This document shows, one piece after another, positions 33,731 to 46,500 of a stretch of DNA of 64,000 nucleotides. Position 1 is the stretch's first letter; each line of letters begins with the position of its first letter. Made by a program: the position numbers and the translations under genes. The notes under the pieces are model-generated. The model worked only from the letters and a program-made list of their open reading frames with translations, did no database searches and was not told where the DNA came from. The stretch is from Acanthosepion esculentum (Eukaryota > Mollusca > Cephalopoda > Sepiida > Sepiidae). Where the stretch lies: assembly GCA_964036315.1 (NCBI GenBank), contig CAXIWW010000817.1:2887501-2951500 (forward strand). The letters run 5' to 3'.

Positions 33731-36454
33731 CTTTTGATATTAGCTTTTGGCACTTTTGGTATCAGCTGTTGGCACTTTTGGTATCAGCTGTTGGCACTTT
33801 TGCTATAAGCTGGTGGCACTTTTGCTATCAGCTGTTGGCACTTTTGGTATCAGCTTGTGGCACTTTTGCTATCAGCTGTTGGCACTTTTGCTATCAGCTG
33901 TTGGCACATTTGCTATCAGCTGTTGGCACATTTGCTATCAGCTGTTGGCACTTTTGGTATCATGTGGTGGCACTTTTGCTATCAGCTGTTGCCACTTTTG
34001 CTATCAGCTTTTGGCACTTTTGGTATCAGCTGTTGGCACTTTTGCTATCAGCTGTTGCGCTGTTGGCACTTTTGCTATCAACTGGTGTTGTTCGCAAGTT
34101 TTTATATAAACATGTATTTTTATACTTTCATAGTGTTTTTTTTAGTGGGGGATCACTACTTGCTCATAGCTGGGACCCTTTGTGATCAGAAGCCTTGCTG
34201 TCAGATGTAGTTTATAGTCATACCTAGGACTAGTTGGCACTGTGGTGCTGTTGGCACTTTTGCTACCAGCTGTGGTGCTGTTGGCACTTTTGCTATCAAC
34301 TGGTGTTGTTCGCAAGTTTTTATATAAACATGTATTTTTGTACTTTCATAGTGTTTTTTTTTAGTGGGGGGTCACTATTTGCTCATAGATGGGACCCTTT
34401 GTGATCAGAAGCCTTGCTGTCAGATGTAGTTTATAGTCATACCTAGGACTAGTTGGCACTGTGGTGCTGTTGGCACTTTTGCTATCAGCTGTTGGCACAT
34501 TGCTATCAGCTGTTGGCACTTTTGCTATCAGCTGTTGGCAATTTGCTATCAGCTGTTGGCACATTTGCTATCAGCTGTTGGAACTTTTGATATCAACTTG
34601 TGTTGTTCGCAAGTTTTTATATAAACATGTATTTTTATACTTTCATAGTGTTTTTTTTTTAGTGGGGGGTCACTATTTGCTCATAGCTGGGACCCTTTGT
34701 GATCAGAAGCCTTGCTGTCAGATGTAGTTTATAGTCATACCTAGGACTAGTTGGCACTGTGGTGCTGTTGGCACTTTTGCTATCAGCTGTTGGCACTTTT
34801 GCTATCAGCTGTTGGCACTTTTGCTATCAGCTGTTGGCACTTTTGCTATCAGCTGTGGTGCTGTTGGCACTTTTGCTATCAACTGGTTTTGTTCGCAAGT
34901 TGTGATATAAACATGTATTTTTATACATTCATAGTGTTTTTTTCTTTGGTGGGGGGTTACTATTTGCTCATAGCTGGGACCATTTGTGATCAGAAGCCTT
35001 GCTGTCAGATGTAGTTTATAGTCATACCTAGGACTAGTTGGCAAAGTGGTGCTGTTGGCACTTTTGCTATCAGCTGTTGGCACTTTTGCTATCAGCTGTT
35101 GGCACTTTTGCTATCAGCTGTTGGCACTTTTGCTATCAGCTGTGGTGCTGTTGGCACTTTTGCTATCAACTGGTGTTGTTCGCAAGTTTTTATATAAACA
35201 TGTATTTTTATACTTTAATAGTGTTTTTTTTTAGTGGCGGGTCACTATTTGCTCATAGCTGGGACCCTTTGTGATCAGAAGCCTTGCTGTAAGATGTAGT
35301 TTATAATCATACCTAGGACGAGTTGGCACTGTGGTGCTGTTCGCACTTTTTCTATCAGCTGTTGGCACTTTAGCTATCAGCTGTTGGCACTTTTGCTATC
35401 AGCTGTTGGCACTTTTGGTATCAGCTGTTGGCACTTTTGCTATCAGCTGTTGTCACTTTTGCTATCAGCCCTGATGCTGTTGGCACTTTTGCTATCAAAT
35501 GGTGTTGTTCGAAAATTTTTATATAAACATGTATTTTTATACTTTCATAGTGTTTTTTTTAGTGGGGGGTCACTATTTGCTCATAGCTGGGACCCTTTGT
35601 GATCAGAAGCCTTGCTGTCAGATGTAGTTTATAGTCATACCTAGGACTAGTTGGCACTGTGGTGCAGTTGGCAATTTTGCTATCAGCTGTTTGCACTTTT
35701 GCTATAAGCTGTTGGCACTTTTGCTATCATCTGTTGGAACTTTTGCTATCAGCTGTTGGCACATTTGCTATCAGCTGTTGGCACTTTTGCTATCAGCTGT
35801 TGGCACTTTTGCTATCAGCTTTTGGCACTTTTGGTATCAGCTGTTGGCACTTTTGCTATCAGCTGTTGGCACTTTTGCTATCAGCTGTTGGCACTTTTGC
35901 TATCAGCTGGGGTGCTGTTGGCACTTTTGCTACCAACTGGTGTTGTTCGCAATTTTTTATATAAACATGTATTTTTATAATTTCATAGTTTTTTCTTTTA
36001 GTGGGGGGTCACTATTTGCTCATAGCTGGGACCATTTGTGATCAGAAGCCTTGCTGTCAGATGTAGTTTATAGTCATACCTAGGACTAGTTGGCACTGTG
36101 GTGCAGTTGGCAATTTTGCTATCAGCTGTTGGCACTTTTGCTATCAGCTGTTGTGCTCTTGGCACTTTTGCTATCAACTGGTGTTGTTCGCAAGTTTTTA
36201 TATAAACATGTATGTTTATACTTTCATAGTGTTTTTTTTTTAGTGGGGGATCACTATTTGCTCATAGCTGGGACTTTTTGTGATCAGAAGCCTTGCTTTC
36301 ATATGTAGTTTATAGTCATACCTAGGACTAGTTGGCACAGTGGTGACGTTGGCACTTTTGCTATCAGCTGTTGGCACTTTTGGTATCAGCTGTGGTGCTT
36401 TTGGCACTTTTGCTATCAACTGGTGTTGTTCGCAAGTTTTTATATAAGCATGTA
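33600..36454 (+). repeat. Composite satellite array, forward (end of unit 1, start of unit 2)
   Basis: Forward 22-mers and spacers. It includes a truncated loop region at 34,258-34,280 (ctaccagctgtggtgc), and the unit 1/unit 2 junction at 35,689. Near the junction a gtgcagttggcaattttgc start is joined to gctgtttgcac, a combination that is separated in the upstream flank of unit 1. Confidence 0.92.
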
Positions 36455-37176
36455 TGTGGTGGCACGGAGCAAGCGAAGGACCGGATATTAACCCTCAGAT
36501 GTTTAGACAGCAAATGACCAATACTGGTCTTTGCGCACCCGGCTCCACGCAGAATTTCCGGGGAAAATTAAAAAGAAATAAAAAGAATAATAAGCAATTT
36601 CCACCAATGAAACGGCTCCGCGCCATACCCAACAGTTTGTTTCAGCAGACTGACTCTGATCCGATGGGCACACATAAATAGAGCGATAAATTCACTTCTA
36701 AGACAGAAAGCTTTGAAGTACCGTCAGTGAATGTCGCTACGCTTTCCTCACCCATCAAACCCAATGCCTTCAGCCTTCCTTCACCAACGGAGATATCAAA
36801 GGACTCCTACCAACCCATTGACCTCACCTTTCATCTCCTGTGACCAGCACGTCATGAACTTAAGTATTAACAAAAGACACTTATATTCTTTTAATAATCG
36901 GATTTCTCTTCTATGAATGAACATTTTGTAACGGACTTTGTGCGTGTAAATCAAGAAACATTGTACTATTCATTGATGTTGCATTTAAATACTTAAGTGT
37001 TTTTGATATACCCTTCTCTTTCGTATGTTATTTTGTTTATGTTATGGTGACCTCAATTTGATCGCTTGTTGAACCTTTAGGCCAAACTAGCGGCTGTCCC
37101 GAAGGACTGCTACTATTTATCAACCTTCTGATACAAGCAACAATTAACAACGAGAACTCTACCCCCCATCACCATA
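36455..37176 (+). repeat. 5' LTR of retrotransposon copy 2
   Basis: About 722 bp, nearly identical to the copy 3 5' LTR. A private change is tatttatcaacc where the others have tatttatctacc. It differs from the 3' LTR at the same sites as in copy 1. Confidence 0.92.
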
Positions 37177-37178
37177 AG

Positions 37179-37197
37179 TGGTGACGCCCGACGTGAT
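37179..37197 (+). other. Primer binding site, tRNA-Trp type, copy 2
   Basis: The same tggtgacgcccgacgtgat as copy 1, two bases after the LTR, including the extra g relative to the tRNA-Trp 3' end. Confidence 0.8.
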
Positions 37198-37287
37198 TTT
37201 AACACATATATATACACGCACGCACGAAAAAAAAAAAAAATTGAACTGTCACAAAATTAGAATTTTTATTCAACACAAACCAAAAAC

Positions 37288-38094
37288 ATGGCAGATGACG
37301 CTGAAGAAACTACAATTAATCAAAACCAACCAATCCAAGCTGTTGCGATAAAACCACCAAACTTCATTGAATCAAACGTAATAGCTTGGTTTGCGATAAT
37401 GGAGGCGCAATTTAATATTGCAAATATAAGACAGACCAGTCAAAAATTTTTTAACACTTTGGCAGCTCTCCCTGTGGACATAGTAGGAAATATACAGCCA
37501 ACTATACTGCAATCAAAAGATTACGACGCACTAAGAGAAGCAGTGACGGGCGCTTACGAGAAAACAAAACCAGAGATGCTGGACAAATTAATGTTGTCAT
37601 CGACTGTAACAGGTCGTCCCTCAGTATACCTGAATAAACTTATGTCATTAGCAAGCCGATTTGGCGTAGGGGACGATATCGTACGTCACAAATTTATTCA
37701 AGCCCTACCTCACTCCATTAAACCAGTGGTAGCGGCACAAGTCGATTTAGACACAGATCGCCTTGGAAGAATGGCGGATGACTTACTATTATATTTTAAC
37801 AAACAAGACACCGCACATATTCAACAGATTTCGGGGAAGCAAAGGGATGAACAGCAAAATGAAAATGAAACTAAAAGGATACATGGCTGTTCCCACAGTG
37901 AAAATAAATTCCCTACCAGTGTTCGCCCTTTTAACAAGGACCAAAAACCTCTAATTTGCCGAGCGCATTTATACTTTGCGGAACGTGCAAAATTTTGTAA
38001 GCCGTGGTGCAGATGGCCAAATAAACGGAATGTTCAAATGCAACCCAACTCTCGCCCAAATTCACCAGTTCCTCGTGAGATTTCGGAAAACTAA
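37288..38094 (+). CDS. gag: Retrotransposon Gag, copy 2
   Basis: A 268-residue Gag identical in protein sequence to the copy 1 and copy 3 products. It includes the CHCC finger at C224, H227, C237 and C241 and the basic tail. The start is the same ATG after accaaaaac. Its 3' end overlaps the open pol frame in the -1 register, as in copy 1. The frame is intact even though the downstream pol in this copy is broken. Gag alone could still be made if the element is transcribed, which the sequence cannot show. Confidence 0.92.
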   Translation: MADDAEETTINQNQPIQAVAIKPPNFIESNVIAWFAIMEAQFNIANIRQTSQKFFNTLAALPVDIVGNIQPTILQSKDYDALREAVTGAYEKTKPEMLDKLMLSSTVTGRPSVYLNKLMSLASRFGVGDDIVRHKFIQALPHSIKPVVAAQVDLDTDRLGRMADDLLLYFNKQDTAHIQQISGKQRDEQQNENETKRIHGCSHSENKFPTSVRPFNKDQKPLICRAHLYFAERAKFCKPWCRWPNKRNVQMQPNSRPNSPVPREISEN

Positions 38095-41000
38095 CTAGGC
38101 GAGAGGTGTTAGCTTCCATTTCCTCGCCGCTTCTCATTGTAGCCGCACGGTTAGGAGCTCAAAGTTTAAATTTTATTGTGGATACAGGAGCTGCCGTATC
38201 TATACTTCCGAAGAGATATTTAAGCGGAGCTGTAACATACCCAACCAATATCTCTTTAGTGTCTGCCAACGGTCAAAAGATTGAATGCTCAGGACAAGGA
38301 GGACTGAATCTAACACTACGGAACCTCAGACGAGAATTTACCTGGATATTTATAATAGCCGAAACTGCTCAGCCACTCCTAGGATACGATTTCCTAAACC
38401 ATTTCGGGCTAATGGTGGACTGCACAAACAATAAGCTGATTGATAAAATGACTAATAGACAATCCGATGCACATCCATCGTCTATTATCATGAATATAGA
38501 TTTAGTACCGAATAAAGATGCTAACAAAATGGTACGAGCAATTCTGGAGAAATACCCAAACTTAATTTCTCCTCATCGCGACACGAATGCAACAAAACCA
38601 AAGATATTCCATAGAATAGAAACTGGTAGCAACCCTCCTACTTTCTCCAGAGCCAGACAATTATCAGCTCAGAGATGTGAAATTGCAAAAGAGGAATTCA
38701 AGAAACTCCTAAAGGCAGGAATAATTTCCCCTTCAAACTCTGAATGGAGTTCAGCCTTACATATGGTACCGAAGTCAGACGGCACATATAGACCTGTTGG
38801 CGATTACAGACATTTAAATACCATAACAAAAGCCGATCGATATCAAGTCCCAAATATAAATTCCTTGTCTTCGAAGCTTCATAATAAGAAGTTCTTTTCA
38901 AAGATAGACCTGTCGTCTGCTTATCATCAGATACCTGTACATCCGGAGGATGTTTGCAAGACAGCCATCTCTACCCCTTTTGGGTTATTTGAATATAACT
39001 ATATGCCTTTCGGACTACGGAACGCATCATGTACTTTTCAGAGAATGATGGACAATATCTTTCGTGATACTGATTATACCTTTGTATATATCGACGATAT
39101 CCTTATATTCTCAGAAGATGAAGAAACTCATTCCAAGCATATCGACCTAGTACTACAAAAACTGAGTGAGTACGATTTTAAAATTTGTCTCTCCAAATGC
39201 ATATTTAGTGCTAATGAATTAGACTTTTTAGGATTTCATATTTCTGCTAGTGGTCTCAAACCCAGTGCTAAAAAGTTGAATGAATTAAGTGAATTTCCTC
39301 AACCAAACGATTCCAAATCACTACGCCGATTCATCGGAATGGCAAATTTTTACAGAAAACTTGTGCCAAATTTCAGCGATATCATACTACCTCTCACGGA
39401 AAAAATACGTTTAAACCAAAATTCCAAGTCATTAACCCTAACAAAGGAAGAAATTGAATCTTTCGAAAATATGAAAAAGTCTTTATCAAATGTAACTGTT
39501 TTGGCTTTCCCCAGCTCGAAAGCTAACAACTATCAACTTGTAACAGACAGTTCGAATTATGCGGTGGGTGCAGCACTTCATCAAATGATTGATAATCAAC
39601 CCATCCCCATAGGTTTCTTTTCAAAGAAATTATCCCAAACCCAACAAAAATATTCTACTTTTGACAGAGAACTACTAGCTGCCTATCTAGCAGTACTCCA
39701 TTTTAAACATTTAATAGAAGGCAGAAATGTAATGTTACTGACGGATCACAAACCACTTTGCAGTGCTTTTAAAAGCCAGTCTTCCTTAAAATCAGATAGA
39801 CAACAGCGTCACCTCTGTTTTATCAGCGAATATGTAAATGACATTTCACATATAAGAGGTTCACAAAATATAGTAGCTGATTGTTTATCACGACCTGTCA
39901 ACGCGATCACTATTGATATATGTGACTTACAAGAAATAATGAAGCATCAAGCTACTGACAATGAAATTCAGGCATTCAAAGATCAACTGAAACCATACGC
40001 AATAAATCAAAATGAAACCATATTATGTGACACGACATTACCTTTTCCACGACCTTTTGTGACTGAAAAGCTCAGAAAATCGGTATTTGACAGTCTGCAT
40101 AATCTATCACATCCAGGAATAACATCTTCAAGAAAAATAATAAAATCCAGATACTATTGGCCGAAGATGGACAAGTCAATAAAAACCTGGTGCACAGAAT
40201 GCCAACACTGCCAACAAGCAAAAATAATAAAACACACAAAGAGCAAAGTAAATCCATTTGAATTACCTTCCAGTCGTTTTGAAACGGTGCATGTGGATAT
40301 TGTCGGTCCCTTACCACCAGTAAAGAACCAAACTGACCCTTATTTTTCACCATATCGATATTTATTAACATGCATTGATAGAAATACGAGATGGATAGAA
40401 GCATGCCCAATAACAGAAATTACGGCAAAATCAATATCAACGGCTTTTGTCAATCTGTGGATCTCCCGATTCGGGGTTCCTCTTCATGTCGTTACGGACA
40501 GAGGAAGCCAATTTGAATCCGAATTATTCTCAGAACTATCAAAAATAATAGGCTTCCACAGATTACGAACAACGGCGTACCATCCGCAAACGAATGGATT
40601 AGTTGAGCGAGCACACAGAACTTTAAAAACGGCTATTATAGCCAGGAAAGAATCGTGGTTGTCAGCTCTTCCTATCGTCCTTTTGGGAATGAGGATAACA
40701 CCTAACGAATCAAACTATTCTTCGTTTACTGCAGTAACAGGGAGTCATGCACAATCCCCCGATTGTTAATTGACTCTATCAAGAACGAGAATAGTGAAAT
40801 GACAAACTCGCACGTTAAAATTCTAGCCGACGAGATGCAAAAATTTGACATGGACAAATTATCCAGGGGACACCTGCATACAATACCTAATTCTTACATT
40901 CCAAAAGATTTACAAACATGTAAAAGTATCTGGCTAAGAACAGACAGAGTGAGAAAGCCATTGGAAGCTCCATACACAGGTCCATTCCAAGTATTAAGTC

Positions 41001-41242
41001 GTCATGAAAAATATTTTACTATTAAAAGATCGGATGACGTACATAGTAATGTTTCAATAGATAGACTAAAACCTGCATATATTTCTGAAAATATAAAATC
41101 AAAAGATTCCATTGGATCAAGACCGGATTTGGATAACTCCCTATCTTGTTCCGAAGAAACTAATGATAACAAACCAGAAACTAGAACAAAGTCCGGTAGA
41201 ACGGTTAAATGGAAGAAAGAAAACACATATTTTTATTACTAA
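38079..41242 (+). pseudogene. pol: Retrotransposon Pol, copy 2, broken by a one-base deletion
   Basis: Same Pol as copy 1 up to the integrase core. Protease, reverse transcriptase (YIDD), RNase H and the integrase D,D35E residues are all in frame. Near 40,754 the other copies read cacaagtccccc while this copy reads cacaatccccc. The lost g shifts the frame and a stop follows at 40,767-40,769, giving 887 residues from the GTG instead of 1,045. The C-terminal 158 residues, including the PYTGPF module, continue in another frame to 41,242. Substitutions against copy 1 are A65G, T81I, a V-to-M and a T-to-A. Confidence 0.93.
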
Positions 41243-41285
41243 AAAAAAAAAAACAAAAAAAAAAACAACAACAACTCCGTTTACT

Positions 41286-41295
41286 GGGGCGAAAG
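41286..41295 (+). other. Polypurine tract, copy 2
   Basis: The tract ggggcgaaag lies just before the 3' LTR. The A-rich run between the pol stop and this tract is about 11 bases longer than in copy 1. Confidence 0.65.
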
Positions 41296-41298
41296 TTA

Positions 41299-42024
41299 TG
41301 TGGTGGCACGGAGCAAGCGAAGGACCGGATATTAACCCTCAGAGGTTTAGACAGCAAATGACCAATACTGGTCTCTGCGCATCCGGCTCCACGCAGAATT
41401 TCCGGTGGAAAACTAAAAAGAAATAAAAAGAATGATAAGCAATTTTCCACCAATTAAACGGCTCCGCGCCATACCCAACAGTTTGTTTCAGCAGACTGAC
41501 TCTGATCCGATGGGCACACATAAATAGAGCGATAAATTCACTTCTAGGAGAGAAAGCTTTGAAGTACCGTCAGTGAATGTCGCTACGCTTTCCTCACCCA
41601 TCAAACCCGATGCCTTCAGCCTTCCTTCACCAACGGAGATATCAAAGGACTCCTACCAACCCATTGACCTCACCTTTCATCTCCTGTGACCAGCACGTCA
41701 TGAACTTAAGTATTAACAAAAGACACTTATATTCTTTTAATAATCGGATTTCTCTTCTATGAATGAACATTTTGTAACGGACTGTGTGCGTGTAAATCAA
41801 GAAACATTGTACTATTCATTGATGTTGCATTTAAATACAAAGTGTTTTTGATATACCCTTCTCTTTCGTATGTTATTTTGTTTATGTTATGGTGACCCCA
41901 ATTTGATTGCTTGTTGAACCTTTAGGCCAAACTAGCGGCTGTCCCGAAGGACTTCTACTATTTATCTACCTTCTGATACAAGCAACAATTAACAACGAGA
42001 AATATACCCCCCCCCATCACCATA
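41299..42024 (+). repeat. 3' LTR of retrotransposon copy 2
   Basis: Carries the same 3'-LTR-specific variants as copies 1 and 3. It has acccgatg, shared with copy 3, where copy 1 has accagatg. A private change is gaaggacttctac for gaaggactgctac. Confidence 0.92.
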
Positions 42025-43556
42025 TGTATTTTTATACTTTCATAGTGTTTTTTTTATAGTGGGGGGTCACTATTTGCTCATAGCTGGGACCATTTGTGAT
42101 CAGAAGCCTTGCTGTCAGATGTAGTTTATAGTCATACCTAGGACTAGTTGGCACTGTGGTGCTGTTGGCACTTTTGCTATCAGCTGTTGGCACTTTTGCT
42201 ATCAGCTGTGGTGCTGTTGGCACATTTGCTATCAACTGGTGTTGTTCGCAAGTTTTTATATAAACATGTATTTTTATACATTCATAGTGTTTTTTTTTAG
42301 TGGGGGGTCACTATTTGCTCATAGATGGGAACCTTTGTGATCAGAAGCCTTGCTGTCAGTGTAGTTTATAATCATACCTAGGACTAGTTGGCAATGGGTG
42401 CTGTTGGCACTTTTGCTATCAGCTGTTGGCACTTTTGCTATCAGCTGTTGGCTATTTTGCTATCAGCTGTTGGCACTTTTGCTATCAGCTGTGGTGCTCT
42501 TGGCACTTTTGCTATCAACTGGTGTTGTTCGCAAGTTTTTATATAAACATGTATTTTTATACTTTCATAGTGTTTTTTTTTTAGTGGGGGGTTACTATTT
42601 GCTAATAGCTTTGACCCTTTGTGATCAGAAGCCTTGCTGTCAGATGTAGTTTATAGTCATACCTAGGACTAGTTGGCAATGTGGTGCTGTTTGCACTTTT
42701 GCTATCAGCTGTTGGCACTTTTGCTATCAGCTGTTGGCACTTTTGCTATCAGCGGTTGGCACTTTTGCTATCAGCTGTTGAAACTTTTGCTATCAGCTGT
42801 TGGCACTTTTGCTATCAGCTGTTGGCACTTTTGCTATCAGCTGTGGTGCTGTTGGCACTTTTGCTATCAACTGGTGTTGTTCGCAATTTTTTATATAAAC
42901 ATGTATTTTTATACATTCATAGTGTTTTTTTTTAGTGGGGGGTCACTATTTGCTCATAGCTGGGACCATTTGTGATCAGAAGCCTTGCTGTCATATGTAG
43001 TTTATAGTCATACCTAGGACTAGTTGGCACTGTGGTGCTGTTGGCACTTTTGCTATCAGCAGTTGGCACTTTTGCTATCACCTGTTGGCACTTTTGCTAT
43101 CAGCTGCGTTGCTGTTTGCACTTTTGCTATCAACTGGTGTTGTTTCCAAGTTTTTATGTAAACATGTATTTTTATACTTTCATAGTGTTTTCTTTTAGTG
43201 GGGGGTAACTATTTGCTCCTAGCTTGGTCCCTTTGTGAAAAGAAGACTTGCTGTCAGATGTAGTTTATAATCATACCTAGGACTAGTTGGCACTGTGGTG
43301 CTGTCGGCACTTTTGCTATCAGCTGTTGGCACTTTTACTATCAGCTGTTGGAACTTTTGCTATCAGCTGTTGGCACTTTTACTATCAGCTGTTGACACTT
43401 TTGCTATCAGATGTTGGCACTTTTGCTATCAGCTGTTGGCACTTATGCTATCAGCTATTGGCACTTTTGCTATCAGCTTTTGGCACTTTTGCTATCAGCT
43501 GTTGGCACTTTTGCTATCAGCTGTGGTGCTGTTTGCACTATTGCTATCAACTGGTG
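42025..43556 (+). repeat. Composite satellite array, forward (unit 2, after element)
   Basis: This is the counterpart of 27,360-28,891 at an offset of 14,665 bp, with a few base changes, such as atagatgggaacc for atagctgggaacc. Confidence 0.92.
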
Positions 43557-43570
43557 CAAATGTGCCAACA
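43546..43570. other. Array orientation switch, forward to reverse (unit 2)
   Basis: Same junction as at 28,891: ctatcaactggtg followed by caaatgtgccaacagctg. It was inherited through the 14.7-kb duplication. Confidence 0.9.
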
Positions 43571-46500
43571 GCTGATACCAAAAGTGCAAAAACTGATAGC
43601 AAAGGTTCCAACAGCTGATAGCAAAAGTGCCAACAGCTGATAGCAAAAGTGCCAACAGCACCACAGTGCCAACTAGTCCTAGGTATGACTATAAACTACA
43701 TCTGACAGCAAGGATTCTGATCACAAAGGGTCCCAGCTATGAGCAAATAGTTACCCCCCACTAAAAGAAAACACTATGAAAGTATAAAAATATATGTTTA
43801 TATAAAAACTTGCGAACAACCCCAGTTGATAGCAAAAGTGTAACCAGCACCACAGCTGATAGCAAAAGTGCCAACAGCTGGTAGCAAAAGTGCCAACAGC
43901 TGATAGCAAAAGTGCCAGCAGCTGATAGCAAAAGTGCCAACAGCTGATAGCAAAAGTGCCAACAGATGATACCAAAAGTGCCAACAGCTGATAGCAAAAG
44001 TGCCAACAGCTGATAGCAAAAGTGCCAAAAGCTGATAGCAAAAGTTCCAAAAACTGATAGCAAAAGTGCCAACAGCTGATAGCAAAAGTGCCAACAGCTG
44101 ATACCAAACGTGCCAACAGCTGATACCAAAAGTGCCAAAAGCTGATAACAAAGGTGACAACAGCTGATAGCAAAAGTGCCAACAGCTGATAGCAAAAGTG
44201 CCAACAGCACCACAGTGCCATCTATTCCTAGGTATGACTATAAACTACATCTGACAGCAAGGCTTCTGATCACAAAGGGTCCCAGCTATGAGCAAATAGT
44301 GACCCCCCACTAAAAAAAAAACACTATGAAAGTAGAAAAATACATGTTTATATAAAAACTTGCGAACAACACCAGTTGATAGCAAAAGTGCCAACATCAC
44401 CCCAGCTGATAGCAAAAGTGCCAACAGCTGATAGCAAAAGTGCCAACAGCTGATACCAAAAGTGCCAACAGCTGATAGCAAAAGTGCCAACCGAAGATAC
44501 CAAAAGTGCCAACAGCTGATAGCAAAAGTGCCAACAGCTGATAGCAAAAGTGCCAACAGCTGATAGCAAAAGTGCCAAAAGCTGATACCAAAAGTGCCAA
44601 CAGCTGATAGCAAAAGTGCCAACAGCTGATAGCAAAAGTGCCAACAGCACCACAGTGCCAACTAGTCCTAGGTATGACTATAAACTACATCTGACAGCAA
44701 GGCTTCTGATCACAAAGGGTCCCAGATATGAGCAAATAGTTACCCCCCACTAAAAGAAAACATTATGAAAGTATAAAAATACATGTTCATATAAAAACTT
44801 GCGAACAACACCAGTTGATATCAAAAGTGCAGACAGCACCCCAGCTGATAGCAAAAGTGCCAACAGCTGATAGCAAAAGTGCCAACAGCTGATAGCAAAA
44901 GTGACAAAAGCTGATAGCAAAAGTACCAACAGCTGATAGCAAAAGTGCCAACAGATGATACCAAAAGTGGCAACAGCTGATAGCAAATGTGCCAACAGCT
45001 GATAGCAAAAGTGCCAACAGCACCACAGTGCCAACAGCACCACAGTGCCAACTAGTCCTATGTATGACTATAAACTACATCTGACAGCAAGGATTCTGAT
45101 CAAAAAGGGTCCCAGCTATGAGCAAATAGTTACCCCCCACTAAAAGAAAACACTATGAAAGTATAAAAATACATGTTTATATAAAAACTTGCGAACAACA
45201 CCAGTTGATAGCAAAAGTGCCAACATCACCACAGCTGATAGCAAAAGTGCCAACAGCTGATAGCAAAAGTGCCAACAGCTGATACCAAAAGTGCCAACAG
45301 CTGATAGCGAAAGTGCCAACAGAAGATACCAAAAGTGCCAACAGCTCATAGCAAAAGTGCCAACAGCTGATAGCAAAAGTGCCAACAGCTGATAGCAAAA
45401 GTGCCAACAGCTGATACCAAAAGTGCCAAAAGCTGATACCAAAAGTGCCAACAGCTGATAGCAAAAGTGCCAACAGCTGATAGCAAAAGTGCCAACAGCA
45501 CCACAGTGCCAACTAGTCATAGGTATGACTATAAACTACATCTGACAGCAAGGCTTCTGATCACAAAGGGTCCCAGATATGAGCAAATAGTTACCCCCCA
45601 CTAAAAGAAAACATTATGAAAGTATAAAAATACATATTTATATAAAAACTTGCGAACAACACCAGTTGATATCAAAAGTGCCAACAGCACCCCAGCTGAT
45701 AGCAAAAGTGCCAACAGCTGATAGCAAAAGTGCCAACAGCTGATAGCAAAAGTGACAAAAGCTGATAGCAAAAGTGCCAACAGCTGATAGCAAAAGTGCC
45801 AACAGATGATACCAAAAGTGGCAACAGCTGATAGCAAATGTGCCAACAGCTGATAGCAAAAGTGCCAACAGCTGATAGCAAAACTTCCAAAAGCTGATAG
45901 CAAAAGTGCCAACAGCTGATAGCAAAAGTGCCAACAGCTGATAGCAAAAGTGCCCACAGCTGATAGCAAAAGTGCAAACAGCTGATACCAAAAGTGCCAA
46001 AACTGATAGCAAATGTGCCAACAGCTGATAGCAAAAGTGCCAACAGCACCACAGTGCCAACTAGTCCTAGGTATGACTATAAACTACATCTGACAGCAAG
46101 GATTCTGATCAAAAAGGGTCCCAGCTATGAGCAAATAGTTACCCCCCACTAAAAGAAAACACTATGAAAGTATTAAAATACATGTTTATATAAAAACTTG
46201 CGAACAACACCAGTTGATAGCAAAAATGCAAAGAGCACCACAGCTGATAGCAAAAGTGCCAACAGCTGGTAGCAAAAGTGCCAACAGCTGATAGCAAAAG
46301 TGCCAACAGCTGATACCAAAAGTGCCAAAAGCTGATAGCAAAAGTGCCAACAGCTGATAGCAATAGTGCCAACAGATGATACCGAAAGTGCCAACAGCTG
46401 ATAGCAAAAGTGCCAACAGCTGATAGCAAAAGTGCCAACAGCTGATAGCAAAGGTGCCAAAAGCTGATAGCAAAAGTTCCAACAGCTGATAGCAAAAGTT

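Larger units (their letters stand above)
21035..35688. repeat. 14.65-kb segmental duplication, unit 1
   Basis: This unit contains forward array, retrotransposon copy 1, forward array, a 4.7-kb reverse tract and forward array. The same order recurs from 35,689 with an offset of 14,654 bp at the start. The left edge is set where gctgtttgcacttttgctataagc begins to match unit 2. The edge lies inside 22-mers, as expected for unequal exchange between repeats. Confidence 0.88.
36455..42024 (+). mobile_element. Ty3/gypsy LTR retrotransposon copy 2, CsRn1-like, pol frameshifted
   Basis: Same structure, flanks and target copy (tgta at 36,451-36,454 and 42,025-42,028) as copy 1, at the same place in the duplicated unit. 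It arose by duplication rather than a separate insertion. One base is missing in pol near 40,754, so the C-terminal part of integrase is out of frame. Confidence 0.95.
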
